Source of the DNA: CALBTQ01 sp036725605
GTDB lineage: Bacteria; Lernaellota; Lernaellaia; Lernaellales; Lernaellaceae
Length of the DNA: 64,000 nt
Assembly (NCBI GenBank): GCA_036725605.1
Contig: DAIMDW010000005.1
Location: forward strand, 1-64,000
Direction: 5' to 3'
A model generated the notes under the pieces. That model ran no database searches. It had not been told where the DNA came from and worked only from the letters and a program-made list of their open reading frames with translations. Both the position numbers and the translations under genes were made by a program. How positions within the stretch are numbered: the first letter of the stretch is position 1; the number at the start of each line of letters is the position of its first letter. Below are positions 25,257 to 34,536 of the stretch, piece after piece.

Positions 25257-26432
25257 ATGCGTAATTTTCGTCTGCTGGCGCCGGCCTTCATCGTCGCTTT
25301 TTTATACATTGCGGCGACGATTCCGTTTTTTACGGCGGCCCCCAAGGTCGATGAGTGCGGCTTTGTGACGACCGGCCAAACGCTGTTGCCGTTGTACATT
25401 CACCAGTTCATCGGCAAGCACGACTTCAGCGATCCGGTGTGGCGGGAGAATTTCGGCAACAGCGGCTCACCGCATCCGAAGGTGGCGTTTTATCTCATCG
25501 CGTCTTTCACCAGGGCGGCGGGATTTTTCAAGATCAATGTGCGTTGGTTTGTGGCGGTGCTGGCCGCGATGTGCGTCGTGTTGATGATGAATCTGGTGCA
25601 AACGAACCAAGTCGGCGGCTCAATCTCGAGTCGATGGCTGGCGGTCGGCGCGGGCTGTCTGTTGTTGATCAATCCGATTTTCCGCATGCTGCAAATCTTG
25701 CTTTATGCCGAAATTCCGCAACTGCTGTTCGCGTTGGCGGCATTGGCCGCCCTCGCACAGTTTGACGTCGCTTTGCGTAACGGACGGTTCCGTTGGTTTT
25801 TGTTGTTCGGCTTCGGCCTGTTCGCCGGCTTTTCGATTTCCTGCAAGCTCTACAGCATCATCGTATTTTTTACGTTCATTCTTTATTCGTTGGTGATGAT
25901 CAAGCATTTCGGCAAGAGTTGGTTGCCGGCGAATCTGCTGGTCGGCCTGATGGGATTGGCCGTGTTCATCGGCACCAATCCGCTGTTGTGGCAGGATTTC
26001 TGGTTCGGCATCGGCGAGATGTCCTACCGGCATCTGGCCTACGACGCCGGGCACCCCACGCGTATGACGTTGGCTTCGCTCAAACATTTCATGACCTATC
26101 CGTTCGCCGTCTACAGCCCGAGTTTCTACAATTACCGGGAAATCGACATCATGCCGGTTTTTCTCCCGGCGGATCTGCCGTTCATCGTGCTTGGCTATTT
26201 GTTGACCGGCTTCGGTCTGGCGCAGGCGGTGCGGACGAAAAACTGGCTGCCGCTTTTGTTTGCCCTGAGCAGCATCGGTTTCATGGGTTACATCACGCTG
26301 ACCATGTCCCCCGGGCAGAAAGCGCCGCGCAATTATCTGTTTCCGGCCGTGGCGTTGATCTGGTTGTATCTGCAAATCGACTGGCGACGGTTGGCGGGCT
26401 CGTTGCGTTGGACGATGCGCCGGCGTTCGTGA
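25257..26432 (+). CDS. Polytopic membrane protein, GT-C glycosyltransferase-like
   Basis: A 391-residue protein with about nine predicted membrane segments. Its first periplasmic loop holds Lys-Val-Asp-Glu (PKVDECGF), the acidic motif where ArnT/PMT-type GT-C glycosyltransferases place the catalytic Asp. The remaining loops are short and the protein is smaller than ArnT (about 550), so the assignment is moderate. GT-C enzymes use lipid-linked sugars on the outer face of the inner membrane. The Shine-Dalgarno is weak (AAGGAG lies 16-18 bases before the ATG). A second, larger GT-C-like protein is at 53493. Possible control by the nearby TetR operator. Confidence 0.65.
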   Translation: MRNFRLLAPAFIVAFLYIAATIPFFTAAPKVDECGFVTTGQTLLPLYIHQFIGKHDFSDPVWRENFGNSGSPHPKVAFYLIASFTRAAGFFKINVRWFVAVLAAMCVVLMMNLVQTNQVGGSISSRWLAVGAGCLLLINPIFRMLQILLYAEIPQLLFALAALAALAQFDVALRNGRFRWFLLFGFGLFAGFSISCKLYSIIVFFTFILYSLVMIKHFGKSWLPANLLVGLMGLAVFIGTNPLLWQDFWFGIGEMSYRHLAYDAGHPTRMTLASLKHFMTYPFAVYSPSFYNYREIDIMPVFLPADLPFIVLGYLLTGFGLAQAVRTKNWLPLLFALSSIGFMGYITLTMSPGQKAPRNYLFPAVALIWLYLQIDWRRLAGSLRWTMRRRS

Positions 26433-26519
26433 GGGAAAGGGGAGATCCGCCCGTAAGGGAAGATGGGGCCACCATCCATGGCAGCCCCCATCACAGTTCG
26501 GGATATGCCTCCATGGACT

Positions 26520-28163
26520 TTAAAACGTTCCAATCGTTCCTTCGTAATCAGCGAGCAAGTCGGCGATCTCCTCCAGTTCCTCGTCGTTGAGCGTCTCGGC
26601 GGCGGCTTCCAGTTTTTCCCGTGCCGCCTGACACACGACCAACGCCTGGTCCGCATCCGTATAGACCAGGTCGGCAATCTCCTTGATCGCCTCGGCGTAG
26701 GTCACGATCGCATCGCCCTTGAGCAATTGGTTGTGGCCGGCGGCCAGCAACTGCGCAAAGGTCGCTTCCTGCACCGATTCGCCGTCCGCATACGTGAACG
26801 GATCGGTGTAGGTCGCGCGCACCGTCAGAACGTCGTCCAGGTTCATCAGGAGCGGATCGCAAGAGACGATGAACTGATGGAAGATCATCGCGTCGTTCGG
26901 TCCCAGGTGCTGCGGCTCGACTTCGGAGGGATCGGTCGAGTATTCCTCGCCGTGGTATTCGAGCATCAGCAGGTAATAAGGCATGGTCAGTTCGACGCGA
27001 ACGTCGAGGGCGGCAACTTCCATGTTGCGCAGGAAGCCCGCGCCGAACTGACGCTGCGCTTCATCCGATGAATCGACAAAGACGTACGCGCCTTTGCCCG
27101 CGTCGGTGATTTCGTCCATGACATTATCATAATAATAACTGGCGGCGTCGCCGACGCCCACGCCGACCAGGTAAATGCCTTCGCTTTCGGAATCGTCCGC
27201 GTACTGGCTGATGATGTTCAGATCGGTGATGCCCGTGTTCAGCCCGCCGTCGCTGATGAGCACCACGCGGTTGAGGCGCTGTGCGGAGTAGTTGTCCATG
27301 GCCAGCTCATAGGCGGTCACCAGGCCGTCGTGCATGTTGGTCGAGCCGTCGGCCTCGATGGCGTTGATCACCGCCAGCAACTGCGCGTCGTTGGGACCGT
27401 CGACCGCATGCCCGTTCAACTTCACGTCCGCTTCGGTGTCCCAGTTGACGACCGAGACGATGTCCCCGGCCCGCAGCCGGCTGGCGATCACCCGCGCGGT
27501 TTCCTTCAACAGGGAGATCGGTTTGCCGCTCATCGAACCGGATACGTCGAAGCTCAGCACGAGGTTTATCGGCCGCTGATCGTTGTACTCCACCCAATGC
27601 GACTGCGCGCCGATCTGCAGTACGTATTCCTCTTCGTACAATCCTTCGGCGTGCGGCGTCATCTGCGCCTCGACGCGCACCTTGGAGAACGTCGGCGGCG
27701 TGTAGTTGATGTTGTAGTAGTTGGTGAATTCGTAGGTGCGCACGCGGTTGCGCGGGACGATCGCGCCGGCCTCGATGATCGCGCGCACGACCACCGGCGA
27801 AGCCTGCGAGTTCGAGTCGTCGGCCGACAGATAATAGGTTACCGGCGCGGATTCTTCCGGGCACTCCAGTTCCGGCGGGTCGGTATCATCGTCGGCGGTG
27901 TCGTCGTCGCCGGTGTCGTCGTCGCTGCAATCGTCGTCGGCGTAATCGTCGTCATCGTCGTCGTCGTACCAGCCGTCGTCGTCATCATCGTCCCAACCGT
28001 CGTCGTCATCGTCGTCATCGTCGTAACCGTCGTCATCGCCGATATCGTCGTCGCCGGAATCATCCGATGAACCTCCACAACCGGCAACGAACATCATCAT
28101 CAACGCCAGCAAAACGGCACACAATCCATAGGCCTCATGTCCAATAAAAACCAGGCGTTTCAT
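26520..28163 (-). CDS. Asp-rich VWA-domain lipoprotein 1
   Basis: A 547-residue lipoprotein (lipobox VAGC, Cys29) with a long acidic tract of Asp with Tyr, Trp and Gly (about residues 32-98), a linker domain and a von Willebrand A domain of the YfbK type. The metal-ion-dependent adhesion site is complete: DVSGSMSG, GSTNMHDG and ISDGGLNTG. A C-terminal helical region follows. It is expected on the cell surface or in the periplasm, binding a protein ligand through Mg2+. The gene at 31458 is a close paralog; both start with the same layout. AAGGA precedes the ATG. Confidence 0.88.
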   Translation of the reverse strand: MKRLVFIGHEAYGLCAVLLALMMMFVAGCGGSSDDSGDDDIGDDDGYDDDDDDDDGWDDDDDDGWYDDDDDDDYADDDCSDDDTGDDDTADDDTDPPELECPEESAPVTYYLSADDSNSQASPVVVRAIIEAGAIVPRNRVRTYEFTNYYNINYTPPTFSKVRVEAQMTPHAEGLYEEEYVLQIGAQSHWVEYNDQRPINLVLSFDVSGSMSGKPISLLKETARVIASRLRAGDIVSVVNWDTEADVKLNGHAVDGPNDAQLLAVINAIEADGSTNMHDGLVTAYELAMDNYSAQRLNRVVLISDGGLNTGITDLNIISQYADDSESEGIYLVGVGVGDAASYYYDNVMDEITDAGKGAYVFVDSSDEAQRQFGAGFLRNMEVAALDVRVELTMPYYLLMLEYHGEEYSTDPSEVEPQHLGPNDAMIFHQFIVSCDPLLMNLDDVLTVRATYTDPFTYADGESVQEATFAQLLAAGHNQLLKGDAIVTYAEAIKEIADLVYTDADQALVVCQAAREKLEAAAETLNDEELEEIADLLADYEGTIGTF

Positions 28164-28406
28164 AACCTATTCCTTTTCGATTCGTATCTCTACAAAACCC
28201 AAACCAAACGCTCATTTCATTCAGCAAGATCGATGCCACATTTGCCGCACCGCGCAATATCCAAATTTAACCATGAAATATTGAGTGCTTGGCGTTTAGT
28301 AATTATTTTCCGGCATCCGGCGAGATAATGAAAATTAGAAAAACTTCTCAAAATTTTGAGAAGGGTTCAGTCGGTGAGCGGGATTTAGCGTGGAAGGCTT
28401 CCCGGG

Positions 28407-29186
28407 TTATTCGGCCAGTTTTTTGCGCTCGCGCACGATGTACACCGTCAGCGCCGCGGCGATCGCCAGCATGGCGACGCTCACCCATTGCGAGGTGGAT
28501 AGCGGACCGTAGAAGCCGCGCTTGACGTCGCCGCGCCAGAACTCGAGCACGAAACGCCCGGCGGCGTACAGCGCCACCTGCAAGGTGATGATCTCGCCGG
28601 CGACCTTCCGCTTGTGCTTGCGCCAATACAACAGCGCGGCGAAAATCGCCAGGGCCAACAGCGATTCGTAAATCTGCGAAGGATGCACCGGCACGGCGCC
28701 GTACATTTCGCTCGCGGGCGCGCCGGCCGGAAACACGATGCCCCAGGGCAGTTCGGTCGGCTTGCCGAAGCAGCAGCCGGCCATCAGGCAGCCGAAGGTG
28801 CGATGGATCGCCAGACACAACGGCATGTAGGTCGCCGGCAAATCGATGATCGGCAGAATCGGCTCCTTGACGATCTTCAGGAAAATGCCGGGCACCAGAA
28901 TCGCGCCGATGTAACCGCCGTAAAAAATGTGTCCCTTGCGCAGGTTGAGGAACTGCGACGGGTGATCCATGTAATACGACCAATGAGTGGCGATGTGCAT
29001 GCCCTTGGAAAGGAAGATCATGCCGAGCATCGCCAGGAACATCGCCTGCAGAAAGCGCATTTCGCTGACGCCCTCTTTCTGCGCGCGCAGGTAGGAGAGG
29101 GTGATGCCCAACATCACCGAAAAAGCGTAAGCCGTGCCGTAGGTCGGCATGGTGAATTTGCCGAGGTGGAACAATTCGGGGTGCAT
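28407..29186 (-). CDS. lgt: Prolipoprotein diacylglyceryl transferase (Lgt)
   Basis: A 259-residue integral membrane enzyme with about seven membrane segments that transfers diacylglycerol from phosphatidylglycerol to the lipobox Cys of prolipoproteins. Conserved elements seen: HPELFHLGKFTMPTYG at the start, HIFYGGYIGA, an arginine-containing RTFGCLMAGCCFG, HPSQIYE, and GRFVLEFWRGD near the end. The central motif is the Cys-Cys variant found in some delta- and other proteobacteria rather than the E. coli GNF-NxE form. The chosen ATG follows AAGGA. Its neighbours are lipoproteins, which is the enzyme's substrate class. Confidence 0.85.
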   Translation of the reverse strand: MHPELFHLGKFTMPTYGTAYAFSVMLGITLSYLRAQKEGVSEMRFLQAMFLAMLGMIFLSKGMHIATHWSYYMDHPSQFLNLRKGHIFYGGYIGAILVPGIFLKIVKEPILPIIDLPATYMPLCLAIHRTFGCLMAGCCFGKPTELPWGIVFPAGAPASEMYGAVPVHPSQIYESLLALAIFAALLYWRKHKRKVAGEIITLQVALYAAGRFVLEFWRGDVKRGFYGPLSTSQWVSVAMLAIAAALTVYIVRERKKLAE

Positions 29187-29334
29187 GTGTTTCCTTTGTC
29201 TGTTTGCTTTTTCTGTCCGCACTTTGCCGGGATCGGCGCGAATGTGCAAGGCGGCGAACGATTTCTTGCCGCCCTTGCGCCACCGGGGTGAAATTCGTCA
29301 CAATGTCCGCCGGTGACACGAAGGAATTGTTCAG

Positions 29335-29994
29335 ATGATGCAACAATTGATTAAGCGTTATTCATTGGGCGAGGAAATCGCCAACGCGATCACCCACGGC
29401 ATCGGTGCGGCGCTGAGCGTGGCCGCCCTCGTGCTGCTGGCCACCTTCGCCGCGCTGTACGGCGACGTCTGGCGCGTGGTCAGCGTCAGCATCTACGGCG
29501 CGACGCTGATACTGCTGTATCTGTTTTCCACGCTCTACCACGGCATTCAGCATCCGCGCGCCAAAGAGGTGCTGCGCGTGCTGGATCACTCGGCGATCTT
29601 TCTGCTGATCGCGGGCACCTACACGCCGCTGGCGCTGGTGACCTTGCACGGGCCGTGGGGCTGGGCGATCTTCGGGGTGATCTGGGGCATCGCGCTGGTG
29701 GGCATCGTGCTCAACGCCTTCCTGATGAAAAAACTTAACTGGCTGTTCATCATCCTTTATGTGGTCATGGGCTGGACGGCCGTGGTCGCGATCAAGCCGC
29801 TGATCGCCATGATGCCGACCGGCGGCCTGGCCTGGATGGGCATCGGCGGGCTGATCTACACCGCCGGCGTGGCCTTCTACGCGATCAAGAAGATCCCCTT
29901 CAACCACGCCATCTGGCACCTGTTCGTGCTCGGCGGCAGCATCTGCCACTTCTTCGGCATCTTCTATTACGTGCTGCCGATGCCCGGCGTATGA
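29335..29994 (+). CDS. trhA: PAQR-family membrane protein TrhA (hemolysin III type)
   Basis: A 219-residue membrane protein with seven predicted helices. Family landmarks: ITHGIGAALS, HSAIFLLIAGTYTP, and FNHAIWHLFVLGGSICHFFGIFYYV, with conserved His/Asp residues that coordinate zinc in related adiponectin-receptor proteins. The family is tied to membrane lipid homeostasis in bacteria. It is monocistronic or coupled to the lipoprotein gene 33 bases downstream. Confidence 0.88.
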   Translation: MMQQLIKRYSLGEEIANAITHGIGAALSVAALVLLATFAALYGDVWRVVSVSIYGATLILLYLFSTLYHGIQHPRAKEVLRVLDHSAIFLLIAGTYTPLALVTLHGPWGWAIFGVIWGIALVGIVLNAFLMKKLNWLFIILYVVMGWTAVVAIKPLIAMMPTGGLAWMGIGGLIYTAGVAFYAIKKIPFNHAIWHLFVLGGSICHFFGIFYYVLPMPGV

Positions 29995-30027
29995 CCGATC
30001 GTCTCGCCGATCCGTTGAGGGACGTCC

Positions 30028-31449
30028 ATGAGAATTAAAGCGATATCGCTGCTGTGCCTGTTGTTGCTGTTGCTGGGCGGTTGCGATGGCGACGATTCTT
30101 CCTCCGACGATGACGCCGGCGATGACGACGGTGCGGCGGATGACGACGCCGACGATTTCGAATTTACCGTCACCGTGCTGGGCGAGGGCGAGTACGTCGA
30201 CGACGACGGCAACGTCTTTGTTTATCAACTGCTGCGCCTGAGCAACGAGGACGGCGGTTACACGTACGCGCAGTATTTTCCGCCGCCGGCGAAGGCGGCC
30301 GGTCCGGTGATTCTGGCGGCCGTGCCTTACAACGGCATCGATTGGTCCGGCGATCCGATCGATGAAAAATGGGCCGCGCGCCCGGGCGCCGACGTGGGCT
30401 ACAGTTGGCCGGACGAGGACGGCCCCGACTACCGCGAGGGCAGCTCGGACATTTTCTATCAGCTCTACGAGCCGGAATCTTACGGCGAATTGTCGTGGTT
30501 GTATCTGACCAACGGCATCGGCGTGCTGCACGTGTTCGGCCGCTTTTATGCGGGCGGCGATATTGAAAACGATCGCCACGACATGATCGCCGGCATGCGT
30601 TTTCTCGCGCAGGAACCGACCGCCGACAAATCGCGCATTCTCACCAGCGGCGATTCGTGGGGCGCGTGGGAGGCCATTCACGCGGCGATTTACGCGCCCG
30701 CGGAAATCACCGTGCGCGGGGTCGTGGCCACGGCGCCGCCCTACGACTTCGTCACCTTTCATCAGTATCTGACCGGCTTGCACGACGAAATTCCCGATGC
30801 GCAGATCGCCGCCGATTACGACGAGTTTTTCGAGCCGTACCTGCGACGCATCGAGGCGGGAGCGGGCGGCGCGCCGGGCGACGCGCAGGCCGATTACTCG
30901 CTGTTTTCCTTCGCCGCGGCGGCCGAGGGAATGTCCTGTCCGCTGCTGCTGGTGCACGACGAATGGGACACGCTGGTGCCGGTGACCATGTCCTACGCGC
31001 TGGCCGACGCACGGCCGGACGTGGCGACCGGCTATTGGTATCAGCGCACCGCGCCGATCGATTTTTTAACCTTGCCGATGGACCACGGTCTGTTCGACGA
31101 CGATCAGTATGAATACCTGTCCTATTTTTTGTTCTCGTCGACGTTCATGATGTCCCACCTGCTCGACGACGAGCAGTACATCTTCAACATCTTCGAATGG
31201 TACGTGCTGCTGGCCTTCGCGCAAAACGTGCGCGCGTTGCAGGCGGCGCACTACGACGTGGATTGGTTCGCCCAGCGCCTGTTGGACCTGACCGATCCGC
31301 GCCTGGTGCTGTTCGAGATGAATGAAGTGGTGGACATGATTTCCGGCGCCGACCTGGCCGCCGCGATCCTCAACGAGGCCTGGGGCACGTCGCTGACCGG
31401 CGGAGCCGTCGTGGATTTTCTCCAGGAAAACGGACTGCCGCCGGCCTGA
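30028..31449 (+). CDS. Asp-rich lipoprotein, alpha/beta-hydrolase-like
   Basis: A 473-residue lipoprotein: LLLLGGC lipobox, a short acidic tract, then a domain with an alpha/beta-hydrolase outline. A nucleophile elbow is present as TSGDSWGAW (Gly-Asp-Ser-Trp-Gly), and acidic and His candidates follow (CPLLLVHDEWDTLVP; LPMDHGLFDD). This is the pattern of secreted X-Pro dipeptidyl peptidase- or acyl-esterase-like hydrolases. The C-terminal ~100 residues form a helical tail. The substrate is unknown. It is followed, convergently, by the second VWA lipoprotein. Confidence 0.8.
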   Translation: MRIKAISLLCLLLLLLGGCDGDDSSSDDDAGDDDGAADDDADDFEFTVTVLGEGEYVDDDGNVFVYQLLRLSNEDGGYTYAQYFPPPAKAAGPVILAAVPYNGIDWSGDPIDEKWAARPGADVGYSWPDEDGPDYREGSSDIFYQLYEPESYGELSWLYLTNGIGVLHVFGRFYAGGDIENDRHDMIAGMRFLAQEPTADKSRILTSGDSWGAWEAIHAAIYAPAEITVRGVVATAPPYDFVTFHQYLTGLHDEIPDAQIAADYDEFFEPYLRRIEAGAGGAPGDAQADYSLFSFAAAAEGMSCPLLLVHDEWDTLVPVTMSYALADARPDVATGYWYQRTAPIDFLTLPMDHGLFDDDQYEYLSYFLFSSTFMMSHLLDDEQYIFNIFEWYVLLAFAQNVRALQAAHYDVDWFAQRLLDLTDPRLVLFEMNEVVDMISGADLAAAILNEAWGTSLTGGAVVDFLQENGLPPA

Positions 31450-31457
31450 CGCGCCGC

Positions 31458-33251
31458 TTATTTCAGCAGGTCGATGTAGACCTGGATCGTCGCCGCATAT
31501 TTAGCGAGCAGTTCGACAATTTCCGCCAGTTCGACGTCGTTGAGCACGAGCTGAGCCGCGGTCACTTTCGCCAACGCCGCCTGGCAGACGGCCAGCGCTT
31601 CCTCCGGCTGGGAGTACATCAGACCGTCGATCTGCTTGAGCGCTTCGGCGTAGGCGACGATCGCGTCGCCCTTGAGCAACTGTTCGGACGGCGCGGCCAG
31701 CATCTCATTGACGGTCTTGGTGAACGTCGAGCTTTTCGCTTCGTGAGTGAACGGATCGATGTAGGTCGCCTTGGCCTCGATCGCGTCGTTGAGGTTCATC
31801 AACTCCGGATCGCAGGCGACCATGTACTGGTGGAAAATCATCGCGTCGTTGGGACCCAGGTGTTGCGGCTCGACCTCGTCGGGATTGGTCGAATACTGTT
31901 CGCCGTAGAAGTGGTGCATCAATAGATAATAGGGCACGGTCAGCTCGACGCGCACGTCCAGCGCGGCGATTTCCATCGTGCGCATGAAGCCCCAGCCGAA
32001 CTGCCGCTCGGCCTCGTCGAGCGAGTCGATGAACACGTACGAGCCCTTGCCCGCATCGGAGATGGTGTCCATCACGTCATCGTAATAATAGTAGGCCGCA
32101 TCGCCCACGCCCACCGCGACCAGGTAAATCCCCTCGTGCTCGGAGTCCTGCGCGTACTGGCTGATGATATCCAGATCGGTGATGCCGGTATTCAGCCCGC
32201 CGTCACTGATCACCACCACGCGGTTGAGGTGCTGCGCGTTGTAATTTTCCTGCGCCAGTTGGTAAGCCTTGACCAGCCCGTCGTGCATGTTGGTCGTACC
32301 GCTGGTGTACAGGGCGTCGATCGCCTCCAGCAGACCCGGATCGCACGGACCGCTGACCTGATAGCCGTTGAGCACGACCTGCGGCTGCTGATTCCAGGTG
32401 ACCATCGAAACGACGTCGCCTTCCTTCAGCTTGCCGGCGATGACCTGCGACACCTTTTTCAGCAGGTGCATGCTCATGCCACTCATCGAACCCGAAACGT
32501 CCAGGCACAAGGTCAGGTTGATCGGCCGCTCGTCGGCGCAACGCACCTGCTGCGATTGCGCGCCGATCTGCAAAATGTATTCGTGTTCGTATTCCGACTC
32601 GGCGTGCAGACGCATCTGCGCTTCCACCCGGATGCGGTTGTCGTCGCTCGGCGGATCGTAGCGCAGATCGTAATAGTTGGTGAATTCGTACGTGCGCACC
32701 GTTTCGGCCGGCACGATCAGTCCGTGGTTGATAATCGCCCGCGCCACGACCGGCGAGGCCTGCGAGTTGGAGTCGTCGGCCGAGAGATAGAAAACGGTGT
32801 CGGCGGTGGTGTCGGGGCAATCCAGCTCCGGCGGCGTGGTGTCGTCATCGCCGGTGTCGTCATCGCCGGTGTCGTCATCGCCGGTATCGTCATCGCCGGT
32901 ATCGTCGTCGGTGGCATCGTCGTCGCCGGTATCGTCGTCGCCGGTATCGTCGTCGCCGGTATCGTTGTCGTCGTCATCGTCGCAATAGTCGTCATCGTCG
33001 TCGTCGTCGTCCGTATCGTCGTCGCCCTCGCAACAATATTTATCGTCGCGGTCGTCGTCGCCCCACGGATCGTCATCGTCATCGTCATCATCGTCGTCGT
33101 CATCGTCGTCGCCGGTGTCGTCATCGTCCGCCTGGTCGTTATCGTCGTCGTCGTCCAAATTGTCGCACGCCGACACAAACAGTCCCCAGGTGATTAAAAG
33201 GAAAAACAGAAAGCCGATGCGCACCATGAGCGTTTTGCATGTCCAATTCAT
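31458..33251 (-). CDS. Asp-rich VWA-domain lipoprotein 2
   Basis: A 597-residue paralog of the lipoprotein at 26520. Signal peptide with lipobox FVSAC, then one of the longest acidic tracts in the window, including repeated DDDTG units, a matching linker, and the VWA domain with DVSGSMSG, TTNMHDG and ISDGGLNTG. The C-terminal helical region is likewise conserved (NEMLAAPSEQLLKGDAIVAYAEALKQI). The start is placed at 33251, behind GGGGAGGG. The two VWA genes bracket lgt, trhA and the esterase gene, on the strand opposite to trhA and the esterase. Confidence 0.86.
   Translation of the reverse strand: MNWTCKTLMVRIGFLFFLLITWGLFVSACDNLDDDDDNDQADDDDTGDDDDDDDDDDDDDDPWGDDDRDDKYCCEGDDDTDDDDDDDDYCDDDDDNDTGDDDTGDDDTGDDDATDDDTGDDDTGDDDTGDDDTGDDDTTPPELDCPDTTADTVFYLSADDSNSQASPVVARAIINHGLIVPAETVRTYEFTNYYDLRYDPPSDDNRIRVEAQMRLHAESEYEHEYILQIGAQSQQVRCADERPINLTLCLDVSGSMSGMSMHLLKKVSQVIAGKLKEGDVVSMVTWNQQPQVVLNGYQVSGPCDPGLLEAIDALYTSGTTNMHDGLVKAYQLAQENYNAQHLNRVVVISDGGLNTGITDLDIISQYAQDSEHEGIYLVAVGVGDAAYYYYDDVMDTISDAGKGSYVFIDSLDEAERQFGWGFMRTMEIAALDVRVELTVPYYLLMHHFYGEQYSTNPDEVEPQHLGPNDAMIFHQYMVACDPELMNLNDAIEAKATYIDPFTHEAKSSTFTKTVNEMLAAPSEQLLKGDAIVAYAEALKQIDGLMYSQPEEALAVCQAALAKVTAAQLVLNDVELAEIVELLAKYAATIQVYIDLLK
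32836..32970 (-). repeat. 15-bp coding tandem repeat (DDDTG) in VWA lipoprotein 2
   Basis: Near-identical 15-base units (GCGACGACACC-type on the minus strand) encode DDDTG, with one DDDAT unit. Boundaries are approximate. Confidence 0.6.
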
Positions 33252-33356
33252 GGTCGGAACCCTCCCCGAAAAATCCTCTGATGCGCAGCGGAGCTGCAAA
33301 TCCCGTACCGAGGAGGTGAATAAGGCGGGAATGGTGTAATTTCAAATAATAAGGAA

Positions 33357-33381
33357 ACGGCGGCCCGTTGCCGACCGCCGT
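33357..33381 (-). terminator. Hairpin downstream of nitronate monooxygenase gene
   Basis: A 7-bp stem ACGGCGG / CCGCCGT on an 11-base loop, read leftward, followed by a weak T-rich stretch. It is 50 bases past the stop of the gene at 33432. Confidence 0.45.
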
Positions 33382-33431
33382 CTTGTTCACAAAATTTTGT
33401 TGGTGCGCTTCAGATTATTGATAAAAACCGC

Positions 33432-34433
33432 TCATTGCGCCAACTGCGCCAGCGAGTGCTGCAGCGTTTCACGCGCCTCGCGCATGATGCGCTCGACCAG
33501 CTCGGCGACGGTCGGAATGTCGTTGATGCGGCCGATCGACTGCCCGACGGTCAGCATCGCCAGGTTCGCCTCGCCGTTCTGCCAGACCTCCTTGGCCCGC
33601 TGGCCGCTGATGAGCGGGAACATCTCGGAGAAGTCGCCGTCGCGCGCCTCGACCTCCTCGATCTTCTTCATGATGTCGTTGCGCAGCGCGCGCACCTGCA
33701 AGCCGAACTGGCCCAGCAGCTTGCGCAGCGCCAGCGTCGTGTCGCGCTCGGTCGCGTCCAGGATCATCTGGTAAATATTCTGGTGCACGCCGCTGTCGGT
33801 CGTCGCCAGAAAACGCGTGGCCATCATGATGCCGTCCGCGCCCAGCGCCAGCGCCGCGGCCAGGCTCTTGCCGTCGACCATGCCGCCGGCGGCCAGCACC
33901 GGAATGTCCACCGCCTCGACCACCTTGGGCACCAGCACGATCGTCGCCACGTTGTCCTTGTGCGGGAAGCCGCCCTCCTCGAATCCGGCGATGGTCACCG
34001 CGTCGTAGCCGACCTTCTGCGCGTGCACCGCGTGCTTGACCGTGCCGATCTTGTGCAGCACCTTCACCCCGGCCTCCTTGGCCATGGGCAGGTACTGCGG
34101 GCCCAGGAACGTGTCCACCGGCGCGCCGGCGATCTCGATCGCCGTCACCTTTTTCTCGCAGCAGACGGTGAAGAACTCCTGCAGCAGCTCGACCGGCAGC
34201 CGGATCGAAGGCATGGTCGTGATGTTGACGATGAACGGTTTATCGGTCAGCTCGCGCGTGCGATCGACCGCCGCGCGGAATTCGTCGCCGGTGTCGTAGT
34301 TGCCCGAAGTGAGATTGCCCATCGCGCCGGCGTTGCTGATCGCCGCGCACAATTCCGGCTTGGCCAGCCACAGCATGCCGCCGCATTGAATCGGGTACTT
34401 GATGCCGAACAGTTCGGTGATCCGCGTTTTCAT
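33432..34433 (-). CDS. Nitronate monooxygenase / FabK-like flavoprotein
   Basis: A 333-residue FMN TIM-barrel protein of the 2-nitropropane dioxygenase family, which also contains the enoyl-ACP reductase FabK. The N-terminus IKYPIQCGGMLWLAKPELCAAISNAGAMG and the phosphate-binding end AAGGMVDGKSLAAALALGADGIMMATRFLAT are characteristic. Substrates of such proteins range from nitronates to enoyl-ACP; which applies cannot be told from these motifs. It starts divergently from the nuclease-like gene at 34537. Confidence 0.82.
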   Translation of the reverse strand: MKTRITELFGIKYPIQCGGMLWLAKPELCAAISNAGAMGNLTSGNYDTGDEFRAAVDRTRELTDKPFIVNITTMPSIRLPVELLQEFFTVCCEKKVTAIEIAGAPVDTFLGPQYLPMAKEAGVKVLHKIGTVKHAVHAQKVGYDAVTIAGFEEGGFPHKDNVATIVLVPKVVEAVDIPVLAAGGMVDGKSLAAALALGADGIMMATRFLATTDSGVHQNIYQMILDATERDTTLALRKLLGQFGLQVRALRNDIMKKIEEVEARDGDFSEMFPLISGQRAKEVWQNGEANLAMLTVGQSIGRINDIPTVAELVERIMREARETLQHSLAQLAQ

Positions 34434-34463
34434 TCCTTAGTCCTTGCATTGGGTAAGCGATGG

Positions 34464-34478
34464 TTGGATAATATCCAA
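34464..34478. promoter_or_regulatory. Palindromic operator-like site in divergent promoter
   Basis: TTGGATA-A-TATCCAA, a perfect 7-bp inverted repeat with one central base, covers the -10 (TATTAT) of a leftward promoter with -35 TTGCCT at 18-base spacing, serving the gene that starts at 34433. The bound protein is unknown. Confidence 0.42.
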
Positions 34479-34536
34479 AAGATCCCTTCCCAGGCAATTG
34501 ATAAAAATTAATGAACAACCTTAAGGAGCCTTTGTT

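Noticed and set aside
32136..33197. Plus-strand frame with runs of Val, Ile and Ala-Gly-Ile-Val
   Set aside because: It mirrors the DDDTG repeat of the VWA lipoprotein; membrane-like look is an artefact of reading Asp codons backward.
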